NCBI GenBank assembly: GCA_008931825.1
Contig: QXVZ01032888.1
Location: 54,274-118,273 of the forward strand
Origin: Phallusia fumigata
Lineage: Eukaryota > Chordata > Ascidiacea > Phlebobranchia > Ascidiidae
Length of the DNA: 64,000 nucleotides
Direction of reading: 5' to 3'
This document shows positions 21,591-33,542 of the stretch, piece by piece; position 1 is the stretch's first letter; the number at the start of each line of letters is the position of its first letter. Under the pieces are notes generated by a model. That model was not told the DNA's origin and ran no database searches. It worked only from the letters and a program-made list of their open reading frames with translations. The position numbers and the translations under genes were made by a program.

Positions 21591-21801
21591 AATTAAAAAG
21601 GTTGTTTTTACATGTTTTGTTAAAGGTATTTTTGTGGGAAGTTAGTTTTATTGCCCATGTTGCAATTCGTTACCTGGAGGATTGATGTTCCGAAGCTCGC
21701 GCGAAACGGACTTTTTGTCGTGAAATTATCCAACCGAAATCAGTTCTTGGCATTTTTTTGGCAAATTATCCAGAAATGGAATTTAAAACACCGATGATAT
21801 A

Positions 21802-23247
21802 ATGGCGACTGAAATAATCTCTAACGCCGGTGCGCAGCAGTTTTTCGGACAGCTGTCTTCCCCCAAATTTGTGAGCACTGTACTTTGTGCCCTATTCCTC
21901 TACATGACCTTCTCGATGCAGTTTCTCTACGAGGGTGAGGTCTTTTACGAGACTTTGCCAAGAAAAGACCTAAAATTGAGACCTGTCACCCAACAAGAAG
22001 AGGAAAACGAGTGTGCACTGGATTTTGCCGCGGATATATCAAAAAAGCCTCTTATAAAAACGGATCCAAACAAATTCATCTTTCCTATCCAATGCAACGG
22101 ACCAACTAATCAAATGATTGGTCTAAGGGACACAGTGTATCTTGCCATACTGCTGAATCGCACTGTGATTGTGCCAAAGTTTTTAAAACACACAACTGAC
22201 AGTTCCGGCAAAGGAAAACCAATTGACGAACGCATGCGCCTCGATATCGAAGAATTATCGTCGTTGGTATCAACGGTGCCGTATTCAAAAGTATCGTCAG
22301 TGTGCCAAAATCATTTTGGGGTCGCGTTTAGGGGAAGATGGGCGCCCAGATTCGATATAAAAGATTCCGTACTGGCAAATTTAAACTTTACGCTGTCGCG
22401 GAAAGAAAACGGAGAGTACAACAAAATTTTACACACGGGAGACAAAGCGTTGAAGAACAAACCGACGGACTTACGCGAGTATTACAGCTCTGACTCAAAG
22501 TGCGCGTTAGTTTACTTTCCCTACCGCTTTGTTTCAGTGCGGGAGAGCCACAATGCGATTAATCAAGCAAAGAAAATCCTTGAAACCAGCAAAGAAAGTG
22601 GAAAGCTTTCCATCGCGAATATGGACAGCACTGTTTTGTACTCCATAGTGTACACTAAAGTGCACAGACCAAAGTTCTTGCTGGACATTACAATGAAGTT
22701 TGCACAAGAAATTATGCACACTATGGACTACTTGGCGATTCACTGGCGTTTTGACCCGGACGACTGGCTGCAAAAGTGCAAGAAATCAAGACCTAAAGTT
22801 TGCGATCAAATTTACAGCATAAACGGTTCGGACATTGTCAACGCTGGCTTGAAACAGATCAAGGATCGAATTGGACCTACCAAAGAGCCTGTGATTTATT
22901 TCGCAACGCCGCTAAATCAGAAAAAGCTGATTCTAAGTGTCAGGGAAGCTGCGAAGGCCACAATGGAAACAAAACTCAAGGTGTTTACTTCCGTTGACTT
23001 GCAACAACATTTAAAGGCTTACGATGTTTGCGAAGAGCTGTCGGGGAACATGGAGGACGTGCTAGCATCTGTGGAGATGCAGATATGCGTCACGGCAAAG
23101 TCGTTTATGTTTTCGAAATTCTCGTCGTGGTCGGCCGAGGTGCAGCATCAGCGTGAAGGAAATGAGCTGGTAAAATACGACGTCGACATTCTAAATGCGG
23201 CTTGGAATGCCAAAGGCGATCACAAGGGCGAAAGTCTATCCACATAA
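21802..23247 (+). CDS. GDP-fucose O-fucosyltransferase-like protein 3 (intronless)
   Basis: Single exon, 481 aa, recent duplicate of the gene at 11407 with the same length and no gaps. The signal anchor is at about residues 24-43, NGPTNQMIGLRD at 99-110, HWRFDPDDW at about 314. Differences cluster in the stem region, at 228-260 and at the C-terminus; the catalytic core is unchanged. It should have the same inferred activity, fucose transfer from GDP-fucose in the secretory pathway. Both copies have intact frames, so there is no sign that either is decaying. The 5' flank (TTGGCAAATTATCCAGAAATGG) is shared, so the two copies may share regulation. Confidence 0.78.
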   Translation: MATEIISNAGAQQFFGQLSSPKFVSTVLCALFLYMTFSMQFLYEGEVFYETLPRKDLKLRPVTQQEEENECALDFAADISKKPLIKTDPNKFIFPIQCNGPTNQMIGLRDTVYLAILLNRTVIVPKFLKHTTDSSGKGKPIDERMRLDIEELSSLVSTVPYSKVSSVCQNHFGVAFRGRWAPRFDIKDSVLANLNFTLSRKENGEYNKILHTGDKALKNKPTDLREYYSSDSKCALVYFPYRFVSVRESHNAINQAKKILETSKESGKLSIANMDSTVLYSIVYTKVHRPKFLLDITMKFAQEIMHTMDYLAIHWRFDPDDWLQKCKKSRPKVCDQIYSINGSDIVNAGLKQIKDRIGPTKEPVIYFATPLNQKKLILSVREAAKATMETKLKVFTSVDLQQHLKAYDVCEELSGNMEDVLASVEMQICVTAKSFMFSKFSSWSAEVQHQREGNELVKYDVDILNAAWNAKGDHKGESLST

Positions 23248-24986
23248 ACGTGTAACAGAAGCTGCTGTTTTACGCGGTTTCCTCACGCAACGAAGCGATG
23301 AAACCGAGCGACGTTTTTCGTTATTGACATTCCATTTATTTCGGTTTTCGTTCCGCGTCTGATATCTTCAGTTCGTTTTCAATTTGCTCCTCTCAGAAAT
23401 ACGTTTTCATGCTTTTGGTATTCGTCCTTTTAATGAGTCTTTTGAATTTAAATTCCGCTACTATGTTGTTGTCTATATCTTTCAACAAACTCAGCTAAGT
23501 GACAACGTATGTGTGCTTGTTAAGTTATATTTTAGGCAATGATGGCAGTACGGTACGTATTGGGTTGTGTGTACTACCACCATAACGTGCCTTTTGATGA
23601 TTTTTGCTACGTGCTGCCCTGTCTTCCATGATCGAGGATGGCAAGACGGTGCAGTACGTATTGAGTTGAGCGTACCACGTACCTTGATGCGAAGAACATA
23701 CCGTATCACCGGACCGTACCTTTAAAAGTTTTTTGCCGGGTATCGTACTGTGCCATACTGCCTTGATTTATAGGTGTACGAGCAATGCAACAATTAAATT
23801 TCTACAGCATTCAATCAAATTTAAGGTTTGGGCCATCTAGAAAAAGGAATGTTGCTGTTGCGCGTATGGGTTGTAAAAGCAGTTCATTTTGTTATGTGAT
23901 AATATTTTGTCGCATTTCGCTGTGAAAAAAAACTGTCTGTATGTTAAAAGCTATGCAATAATTGGCCTGCGTTTTTAATGTAATAATACCTGTTTTTTTA
24001 GTCTGAAGATTGACCCTGAAATCATTTTTAGGCCATATGGCTAAATAGTCGACCATTTTTGTACTTTTTTATCCTAACAGTAAAATAAACTTGTACCGTT
24101 GGCGCTGGTAGTGGCTGAAACTTGTTGGTCTTCAGCACATGCATAAGCATTGAGGTGTTTTTGCTTTTCTTTGCTAGTTTGGTGGAAGAAATGCTTGCAA
24201 TCGCACAACAGATAGCAAAGTAAATGTTGGTTGACTATTAAAAACTTTGTAAGTTTAAGTTGCGCATCCTTACCTGCAGTGCTTAGCAGCTGCCGGAGAG
24301 CTACTATCGATCTTGGACTGAAAAATCAAGACAAAAATAAAATCTTCAACGAAGCAAGGGTTTTGGGTGGGTCTGTGGTTCTCAAAGTTTATTCGTGTCA
24401 GAGACAAGTATAAGATTTCAAGTTTGTACGAAGCCGCAAAAAAAATAACGCAAATGTTTTAAAAACAATGACCATACAAACGATAACAATTGAAACAAAC
24501 TGTTTCCACTGTTACGTAATGATGATGATGATAAGGCTATCGATAACACATATGTTTTCATGGAAAAACAGTAAATTTCGTACAAACGAAGTTTTCACGA
24601 TATTTTGATCATATTGGCAAAAGCGATTCTCCAGCCAGAACCATGATTTTTACAGTATTGTGAGAGCCACAAGAAGAGTAGTTAAGAGCCGCATGCGGCT
24701 CCGAGAACCTCAGTTGGTTGAGAACCAGGTATTGGACGGCAGTTTATGAGTATGATGAGGTAGCATCGAGAGTAAAAGTAGCTGGCTTTCTGGTATTGGC
24801 ATCAGGTTGATCATTTGATGTAATTTCAAAGATAAACTGCAGTTCGCAAAGCAAAGGTCACACTTTATCTTTATTTTACATGAAAAACATTTATATACTT
24901 CATTTAGAAGTATGTTGTTTACGTTTTTTAAAGGGTGCTTTAACATGACAATTTTATGCTTTTGTGCAAGATGATATGTTGAAGTT
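23248..24986. other. Intergenic region between fucosyltransferase 3 and DPH4
   Basis: Duplicated flank to about 23500. Then a segment (about 23530-23760) with repeated GTACGGTACGTA-like motifs in both orientations, resembling the repeat at 33215-33333. A hAT relic lies at 24372-24729. No gene seen. Confidence 0.55.
24372..24729. repeat. hAT-type relic
   Basis: Left end TGTGGTTCTCAAAGTTT and right end GGTTGAGAACCAG are inverted partners, and AGAGCCGCATGCGGCTC occurs near the right end, a signature common in hAT-type elements. No target duplication could be confirmed. Confidence 0.5.
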
Positions 24987-25430
24987 ATGTCTGATTTGGA
25001 AACAAATTTTTACGAGTTGATGAACCTTGAAAACTTTTCATCAATAGCTGATGTGAAAACAAAATACCAGCAGACAGTTCGAAAAATCCACCCAGATAAG
25101 TTACAGCAAAGCAACTCTTGCCAAACAAACCAGAGCTTCCTGAAAGTACAAGCTGCATGGGAAGTGCTTAGCGATCCCCAAAAGAAGAAAGAATATGACG
25201 TAAAGTTACAGCAACTTATGTTGCAACAGGACTTCAATATATCAGACACTGTTTCTTTAAAGGAATTCAACCAAACATTTTCAGACTCTGAAAATATTGA
25301 GTTTTCCTATGATTGTCGCTGTGGTGGGGAATATTTTTATTGCCATAGTAATGAACAACCAGTAACTGATGGTGAAACTGTGATAGTTGCATGTTCAAAC
25401 TGTTCTTTGCATGTAGAGGTGATATTATGA
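24987..25430 (+). CDS. DNAJC24: DPH4 homologue (DNAJC24), diphthamide biosynthesis
   Basis: Single exon, 147 aa, close to the usual 149 aa. The J domain covers about residues 7-75 with the HPD motif at 35-37 and PQKKKEYD at the end of helix IV. A CSL-type zinc finger follows, with ligands C110, C112, C136 and C139 (CRCGGEY and CSNCSLHVEV). DPH4 supports the first step of diphthamide synthesis on elongation factor 2, by redox/iron handling for the DPH1-DPH2 enzyme, and stimulates Hsp70 ATPase. The start is the first ATG in frame and begins the J domain correctly. The NMT gene begins 300 bp downstream on the same strand. Confidence 0.92.
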   Translation: MSDLETNFYELMNLENFSSIADVKTKYQQTVRKIHPDKLQQSNSCQTNQSFLKVQAAWEVLSDPQKKKEYDVKLQQLMLQQDFNISDTVSLKEFNQTFSDSENIEFSYDCRCGGEYFYCHSNEQPVTDGETVIVACSNCSLHVEVIL

Positions 25431-25670
25431 CATCCATTTCTGTTTTATTTTCTGAACAGTTATGCTATATGGGACAAGCAATAGGAATGAAAAATGTGTT
25501 GAAGATTGACAAAGATATGTTTCTGGATTTTTTGTCTTCTTGCAAAATATACAAAGATTTTCACCTGATTGAAATAATGTGCTTTGTTGCAAACAAACAC
25601 ACTTTTAATGACATATGAAAACTAAAATCTTCTAGAATCCTATAAATTTTTTTGGTGCAATATATTTATT

Positions 25671-25674
25671 TTAG
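25671..25674 (+). other. Possible acceptor (cis- or trans-splice) before NMT
   Basis: The tract TATATTTATTTTAG ends at 25674, 59 bp before the NMT start codon and about 240 bp after the DPH4 stop. With no obvious polyadenylation signal or promoter in the gap, it could accept a spliced leader if the two genes form an operon. A normal 5' UTR intron is the alternative. Confidence 0.3.
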
Positions 25675-25732
25675 AGCTTCCGGTACATAGCTATTTATTG
25701 AAATGTTGCGAATGTGATGCAATCTGCAGAAA

Positions 25733-28700
25733 ATGTCTGAAGACACTAATCATCTCCCTGTCAATGAAGAAGTTAGGTAAGTACATGATCAAAAAAACTC
25801 TACTTTGGTCAATGTGTAACAATTTTACAACTAAAACACGTACTTCAAAAGAACCATACACATTCAAAAACTACCATGCAGCAGAACAAACTGGTGCTGT
25901 ATTATTATTTTTAAATTGTGCACACAATTACAAGCCGTAAAACTCTGTTTAATTTCTACATGTTATGACATGGCGAAAAAGGGTTTTGTGTATAATACAT
26001 GTTCAACACTACTTTCATATCTGTTCAATATCCGGCCATGTACATCTTAAAACAGTCCCTAAGCCTGTGTTTCTGCCCCCCCCTCCCCCNNNNNNNNNNN
26101 NNNNNNNNNNNNNNNNNNNNNNNNNNNNNNNNNNNNNNNNNNNNNNNNNNNNNNNNNNNNNNNNNNNNNNNNNNNNNNNNNNNNNNNNNNNNNNNNNNNN
26201 NNNNNNNNNNNNNNNNNNNNNNNNNNNNNNNNNNNNNNNNNNNNNNNNNNNNNNNNNNNNNNNNNNNNNNNNNNNNNNNNNNNNNNCCCCCCCCCCCCCC
26301 CCCCCCTGGCCACACAAAGTGATTGTATGTTTACATTTTTTGTACCTTGATTAGAGAGCATCTTGACAATGGTGATCAGCCAGCTGACGTAGTTGATGAA
26401 AATGCGGAAACCACAACTAAGAAGAAACCGAGGAAAAAGCACAAGAAAAAGAAGACGAAGACAGATGAACCACCAGTTCCACATGAAGCACCACCAGCTG
26501 CTGTGGGTTTGGCAATAAATGCATATTTTTGATGATTTCTAAGTAGAAACCAAGTTTGTAACAATATAACATGAACAAGAAAAAGTTTACGGAAATGCAG
26601 GAATTTATAAATAGAACCTGATAATTAGGACCAAAACCTATGTATACATATGTACAGTTTTAGAAGTATAAACAGTCTTTACATATGTAGCATTTAGAAA
26701 CCTATTTTGTTGGGGCCCACTGATCTATACCTACATGTATCCGCTGGTAATTTGAGGTTTTGGTCCTGGGTGAGCCAAAAAAATATAAATTCCAATAGTA
26801 CTGGCTTCTAAATGTCCTGGACAGAGGGTTTGCAATTGTGTTTTTTTTTCAGAACTCGTTTGACTTAAAAACTGTGCAGAATGCACTTGCTGCTTTGGAT
26901 AAAACTGCTTTGCTTCCTGAGGACCCAGCGACTAAGAATTGGAGGTTCTGGGATACTCAACCTGTGCCTAAACTAAGTAAAAATTGAAAATTCTGTAAAT
27001 CATGTTGATAGTTTATACCTAATTGGGGAGGTAAAATTTTTGAGTGTGAGTGTTGCTGATATCATTTGCACCCAGGGGGTGATTTTGATCATGTCACAAA
27101 ATTTATTTCAAACCAAATTTAACAAATTCGGTCATCGAAAAACTACATCTTGAACTAATAAATAATAAAATATAAGTCATTTGATTATTAAAATGGTTGC
27201 TATGTTTTTATACCAACTCAAGAAAGCTGTGTCATAAAAATCTGTCTTAAGCCTGGTACTATGAAAAATACCACTTCCCTTTCTATTTGCATTGCATATA
27301 AAGTGGACATTGGCAAACAACAGTTTTTTTCAGCTGACCAAGTAGATGAGGTGGGCCCGATTGAGGCAGACAAAGAATCTGTTCGACAGGAGCCGTACAG
27401 CTTACCTGATGGGTTTGAATGGGATACTATTGATTTGGCTAGTCCACACCAGGTGAACCTTTTTTTAAAGTTTATTTTCACCTTTTCAGAATTGTTGTGG
27501 ATGTAGGAATTTTTGTAAAACTGTTGGCATTTTGGCAAATGGTGTTATAACTTAAGTGACACTTGAATATGTCTGACAGCAACATTTTATTGTACTTTTA
27601 GCTTTTTCTGTAAGATTTGAATTTAAAATATATTACAGTGTTAACAATGACCACTTGGCCATCTTGGCAACCAAACACATTTTGTACAGTTCACTTTGCA
27701 CTATGAAAGCATTTACTGTTTACCATCTGTGTTTTACTTAGTTGGAGGAAGTTTACAAACTCTTGAATGAAAACTATGTGGAGGATGAAGACAACATGTT
27801 TCGCTTTGACTACTCAGCAGAATTTTTACAATGGTTTGTAAAGAACTTTAAACCACAATTTTACGCCTTAAAAAATGCATATTGTTAATTTTTGTTTGTC
27901 AATTTTGTTCATCTAAATATATTCAGCACATAAGTACGATTTTGGAGTATTCTGTCAAATGTAAATGCAAAAAATTTTACCAATTCTCAAAGAATAGTTA
28001 CATCATTGTCCTGGTACCAAGTATCAATTATTTTTACATGTCGTAAACAAATGAAGCTCAAGATTACTGGGTTATCTTTATAACTGGTTTGCAATAGGTT
28101 TTTTGCACAGGACAACACAAGAGTCCTAAACCATGTTTTAAGAACATTGCTAAGCAGTTGTTTAATCACTTGGCTATCCTGGAAAATAGCATTTTTGTAA
28201 ACTGTTTTCAAAGTGCTTCGTTAGTTGTTAGGATTGGGTCAGACAGAGACTAAGTGTTTACTTTTATGCTGTACCCCGTCTATCTTATTTAAACATTCCA
28301 AACTTGGCTTAACATGTGATGTATGATAATGTGAAATACAGTTGACATGACAATATATTAATTTTATGCTATATATGATTCATGCTACAAGTAAAATGTA
28401 GTTTCCTAGAGGTGAATTTACATGATGAATCTTTCAATATGGACAGAATGTTCTATGATTGTTACGTCGTAATTTAATTGCTCTTGTGTTACAGGGCATT
28501 GCGCCCACCAGGTTGGGTGGCAGAATGGCATTGTGGTGTCAGAGTAAAGAAAAACAAGACTCTAGTTGGATTCATTACTGCAATTCCTGCAAATGTTAAA
28601 GTTTACGACACGTAAGATATTTTTATAGTGCTATTGTAAAGGGTACAGTTCATCGCACTCTGCAAGGAGATTTTAGTTTGTTCAAAAAGGTGTTGCTTAT

Positions 28701-31700
28701 GTATGTAGTAAATTACTTACTTATTGTTTTCTGTTGAGATAAAAAATCTGATGTCATCTGAAACAGTTTTTACCTTTTGTGGCATAAATCGTGTAGCCAT
28801 ACTGTTTTTTCTTTTCTTGATTGAATTCTGGCTAAAACAAATGTATTTTTTTAGTCAACAACACATGGTTGAGATAAATTTTCTCTGCGTTCACAAAAAA
28901 CTCCGATCAAAGCGTGTTGCTCCCGTCCTCATTCGCGAAATTACACGAAGGGTAAACCTTCATGGAATATTTCAAGCTGTCTACACGGCTGGCATTGTGC
29001 TGCCCAAACCAGTTGCAAAATGCAGGTAGTTTGAAATCAAGGCTGTTGAAAACAAAAAATACTTTTTTTAGCTTACATTGTATGTGAGTTTGTTTGGTGG
29101 TGGGGGGCAGGCCATATCTACTGGTGTTATATTCGGTTAAGCATAAGTGTGCTCAGGGTGAGGTTACAATATAATGAAAGCCATATTACTTGCTTTTAAA
29201 CTAACTTTTCTTTAATTGTGATACTCTAAAGATATACATTTGTACATTGCATTGTGCCAAATGATGCAAATAACTAGGTTATAATTTCGTGTCATATTAA
29301 CTTAAAAAGAGAGCTATATTCAGTAGTCTTGTGTCAAGAACAACACCACTTTGAATGATTTACTCTAACAACAGTAATGCCTAGTAATTGGGTAATGGGA
29401 CATACACTTTATGCTATTCCATATGTTGCCAAAGTTTTTCTCTTTAATTTTTGTAGCTATAATACTGGGCATGGAAAAGTACCAACTTCTAATGACTGTT
29501 TGCCATGATTTCGTCCTTCCAGTTCATTAGGGTTTTGTTACTGGGCTATCTATTGTAATTTAAGATTTGTTTTAGGATTAACATAGCATGGGTTTTAAAT
29601 GAATGCCGATCAGTTACAAGATTAAATGTTGATTTGGTACCTTAGTGACATTAAGAGCATGACATGTAAATAACCAAAACTCTCAAAACTACGCTGCTAG
29701 CTTAAAACAGCCTTTTGAAAAGCACCTTCATGTATAGGAAGCCACAAGAAATGTCGCAATTTGTACAACCTGTCTCTTATGCTTTTTTGCCTATTATATA
29801 CTTGAATCCACTAAATGCCACTTTGCTTACTGAAATGCCAATTCAGATACATCGGAATTTTAAATGCACATTGCAAGCTTGTGGCCTGATACAAGCATAC
29901 ACATCCTAATCCAAGCAGGATTTTGTGATGGTAAACACCATGATAACCAGGGCTAGAAAAAATGCAAATTTCCCGGGAAGCCAACAAAAATTTCCCGCCA
30001 ATTTTCGGCAAATCCCCTAAGTTCCTATATGTAACAGGAATAATAAACTAATAGATGTTCCAAAAACAAAAAAATTCCCGTGAGTAGAACTAATTTCCCG
30101 GGATAGAGCTTCCCCATTTCCCCACTTTTTCCCACCATGATGATAACATTAAATATTTTCCACCCAGGTACTATCACCGCTCTTTAAACCCGAAGAAGCT
30201 CGTGGACGTCAAGTTTTCACAACTTGGAAGAAATCAAACGATGCAGAGGTTAATTAAGCTCATGAGATTACCTGAGGTAAGATGTTTTTTATCTTTGGGG
30301 AAGGCAGAGTGCTGAATGCAGGATATCGAAATGTTGCCATGCAAAAGTAGATTTGCTGTAAAACCGCACTCCATTCGATACTTTTTTGTTTTATGGAGCT
30401 CTAATTCATGGTGAAAGAAATTTTAGCCACACAACATTATCAAGCCAAAAATAGTTGCTAAATGTTAAAACTTTATTAAGTTAAAAAATTAAAAAGGCAA
30501 TCGTTAATCAAGCATAAATACGTTTCATCTTCAGCCTTGTTATGTGAATGAGATTCACGTTAGAGGTTGAGTGACCCAATCAAAAATTGGGAAAAATTAA
30601 TAAAACCAGTTCAGGGGGCTTTAAACAATTGTTGAGTTTGACCTGAAAACTAACCACAAGAAAGCCCTGTATTAGATGTGGATGTCGCAAGGCTTGCTTA
30701 AAACCATTTATATTTCAGGACACATCGATACCAGGCTTAAGACAAATGAAGACATCTGACGTTGAAAAATGTCACAAATTGCTTGAAAAACATTTGCAAC
30801 AATTTAATCTGGCTCCTATATTTAGCAAGGTGAAAAAATCTTTTTATTCTAATTTTGTGCAACAATGGTTAATTAACCTATGTTACCCTGTTTGTTTTTT
30901 AGAGCGAAGTTGCCCATTTTTTTCTGCCCCACAAAAATGTTATAGACACCTATGTAGTTCAAGATGAAAAAGGTAAACCACAGTTTGTAGTTTACAAACA
31001 CACCATGTACAATAAATTTAAAATACAATCTTGACAAACCTATGTACATTGTAGTATATGGTTTTGGTGACGTCTTTCCATATGTTTGGGGAAATGACAT
31101 TGTCTGATTAAATAAACTGAAATATGTATTTTTGTATTGTATCGAGGTGAATATTTAGGCCACATTGGTTTGAATGTCAAAATTCAAATTCCACCTGGAA
31201 GAACTTCAAAATTCTCTGTTCAATTCTCTTCACCAATTCCTGACTTCCAAGAAAAGTTGTTGTCTTGTGTCTATGTGTATTTAATTTGCCAAGATACCAA
31301 CAGTCCTTAGGCTTTTTGCTGGCATTGACTTGCTTGTTTCCATTAAACATATCATGTTTAAAAATACTTACTATTGCCAACCAAGGTGAGATTACCGACA
31401 TGGCAAGCTACTTTTCACTTCCATCATCCATTATGCATCATCCCGAACACAAAGTTCTCTACGCTGCTTATTTCTACTACACCGTTGCAACTAAGCACAC
31501 TATGAAGGAACTGATGAAGGACATGTTGATTTTAGCCAAAAAGGTACTTCATTAGGCATAGACCAGTAAGTACTTATAAAGCATCACCGTTTTGATGCTT
31601 GGTTATGATGCAGTGATATTTAAGCGCTCTCTTACTACATTCGATGTTTTTTGTACAAATGCTGCTAGGTTATTTGTGTTTGATGCCAGAACATCCACAT

Positions 31701-32449
31701 GTTTGGCCGAGCGCCAAGTAGTGACATAAGATGTTTGTTGTTTTACCAAACTAGCAATCGCGTTTTTGCCCATCCTTGCCAAACAGGTTGTTACAATATG
31801 TATGTTTATTAAAATAAATGCCTTTTTCTGTTAAGTATATTTGTTGTGTATTTGTGGTTAAACAATAGTAAAGTTTAGTGTGTACATTTTTGTACTCCAC
31901 AAATTCCATTACGTTTTTCTCAAAATGCATCGTTACTTTCAGAGTGGATTTGACGTATTTAATGCGCTTGACCTGATGGACAACCAATCCTTCCTTAAGG
32001 ACCTAAAGTTTGGAATGGGCGATGGAAACTTGCACTACTACTTGTATAACTTCAAATGTCCGGAAATCACAGAGGACAAGGTATTTAAACCCACGGTTTG
32101 ACTAATTTGAAAAGCTAAAAGTACAGTCTGCCGGTCGCCAGTCACAATGACTGTGTTTTTGGAAATTAAGTTATAAGCTGCAGCAACTTACTGAGCAGTG
32201 AGGACCAGATACGAGATACAATGGGAAAGCCTAATTTATATACAAGGTAGTAACATAGGGGGTCCTACCATCGGCCGGTCGCTACATACACCAGAGATAA
32301 TCCTGTGTGAAAGACCAACGGCCGGGCGTATAGGCTATAGCTAATATTTGGCTAAGTAACAAACATTAAAATCAGCGACGTTCATCCCTAATATTCATAT
32401 GTCGCAATCTTGTTCGCCTTGATTTCAGGTCGCTCTCATTCTGCAGTGA
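25733..32449 (+). CDS. NMT1: Glycylpeptide N-tetradecanoyltransferase (N-myristoyltransferase)
   Basis: Transfers myristate from myristoyl-CoA to N-terminal glycine of cytosolic proteins. Thirteen coding exons give 473 aa: 25733-25776, 26355-26502, 26853-26976, 27334-27452, 27742-27833, 28495-28611, 28855-29025, 30168-30276, 30719-30829, 30903-30972, 31386-31543, 31943-32080, 32429-32449. All junctions are GT-AG and in frame. The N-terminal part has the Lys-rich tract ([14 protein letters not shown]) that binds ribosomes in the family. The catalytic GNAT-fold core follows: [31 protein letters not shown] (acyl-CoA site), [15 protein letters not shown], and the C-terminus ending LILQ, whose carboxylate is the catalytic base in NMTs. 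Vertebrates have NMT1 and NMT2; which one this corresponds to cannot be said. Intron 1 holds the N gap. Exons 4-7 are duplicated as a pseudogene at 13460-16310. Confidence 0.96.
26079..26306. other. Poly-C tract with assembly gap
   Basis: Cytosine runs flank about 197 undetermined bases in NMT intron 1. Similar homopolymers occur inside the TAGGGTTGCCAAC elements (19720, 41745). Polyproline or polyglycine reading frames across the gap are artefacts. Confidence 0.8.
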
Positions 32450-33029
32450 ACAAAACTAAACAAGCTTATTGAACTAAATTTTCACATTCCGAGATGAGAT
32501 AGCGCACCGCAGTTCCAATTCCCATTCTGTCGCGCTGTTGTATTGGAAAGTGCGTGTTCCGAAACTGATCATTGGTTGTTGCTGTGGAACTTCCTAACCT
32601 CGAGTGTTTGAACTACTTTTGTGTGTGCGTTTCCGAATTACAAGCCAAAAAAGGATGATGTTGTTGTGTCTTGTATACTTCTTGTGATGGTTTGGAATTA
32701 AAAAACAACGTTGTCCGTGTTGAAGCATAATTTCTTGGCGTTTTTAAGTGTAAAAATCGTTGTATTTTGGTGAAAACCGACGAAAAAGGGATTGGCTTTG
32801 AAGGAATATGCCGAATACACGAAAATCTGTTGTAACAAACGAAAGTCAACAATCTATATCTAAGGCCTGTCTTTTGCTGGACGTCACTATCGAAGCAATG
32901 ACTTGAATCCACCAAAAATGGTAGGTAAAATCAATTTCCGTTAGTAACCATTTTACCTATTTTAGACTAACTACGACATCTTGCGCTTGTAGTGGGTGCT
33001 TTTAAAAAAGTTATTACAATCTAAAGAAG

Positions 33030-33542
33030 ATGAACTATCAATCAGTAGGAATTGGCAGAATTGCAGGTGGGTATATCTATTCGTTTTTTGAAATATGGTT
33101 TTTGTTGAATTGAGCTGTTTGAAGAACATCAACGATATCGCAAATGCAATAATTTTTAATTAAGGTTGTGAAAAAAAAAGATTTAGGCCTAGTTTAAGGT
33201 TAAAAAAGGTTATGTTTGTACAGTACGCAGCAAAAATCATCAGTAGGTACGTTGGTACGGTACGCTCTTCGTAACGAGGTACGTATTACGTACGCTTATT
33301 ACGTACCGTACTGTACTGCCGTCTTTACTGTAAGGTAAAATACTCAATTGGTATGTTTGCTTACTTTTGGAAGTAACAGAGATTCATTTAAATATTTTCG
33401 TAACATTACAGGATCCATGCCTTTGTCCAACTTCTTTATTTGCTTCTTGATTTTATTCACATCAATTACCAACATGTACTGTGACGTTACCAGAGAAGGC
33501 TACAGATTGTTGAAGGCAGCAGACGATACACTGCCATCTAAC
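33030..33542 (+). CDS. Two exons encoding a type II membrane N-terminus (possible alternative start)
   Basis: Exon 33030-33066 (ATG, MNYQSVGIGRIAG, donor GTGGGT) joins in frame to 33412-33542 (acceptor AACATTACAG, donor GTGAGT). Together they give 56 residues: a short tail, a hydrophobic anchor (NFFICFLILFTSITN) and a stem ending LPSN. The last exon ends in phase 0, exactly like the first exon of the sulfotransferase at 38093, which also encodes a tail, an anchor and a stem. These exons may therefore be an alternative 5' end of that gene, spliced to 38687. Otherwise they start a gene whose other exons I cannot see. Confidence 0.4.
33215..33333. repeat. GTACGGTACGT-type inverted repeat
   Basis: A palindrome-rich stretch with TACAGTACG at the left and CGTACCGTACTGTACTG at the right, plus internal GGTACGTATTACGTACG. 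It resembles the motif-rich stretch at 23530-23760. Likely a small MITE. Confidence 0.4.

Larger units (their letters stand above)
16665..23500. repeat. Large tandem duplication, right copy
   Basis: Partner of 9440-13110. It is interrupted by a 533-bp hAT MITE (16970), the 1.3-kb TGGGTCCCC element (17772), a TAGGGTTGCCAAC-family element (19291) and a 217-bp insertion (21374). Outside these and the gene at 21802 no other gene is supported. Confidence 0.9.

Noticed and set aside
25965-26484. Reading frames with polyproline or polyglycine across the N gap
   Set aside because: Produced by undetermined bases and poly-C; only exon 26355-26502 is supported.
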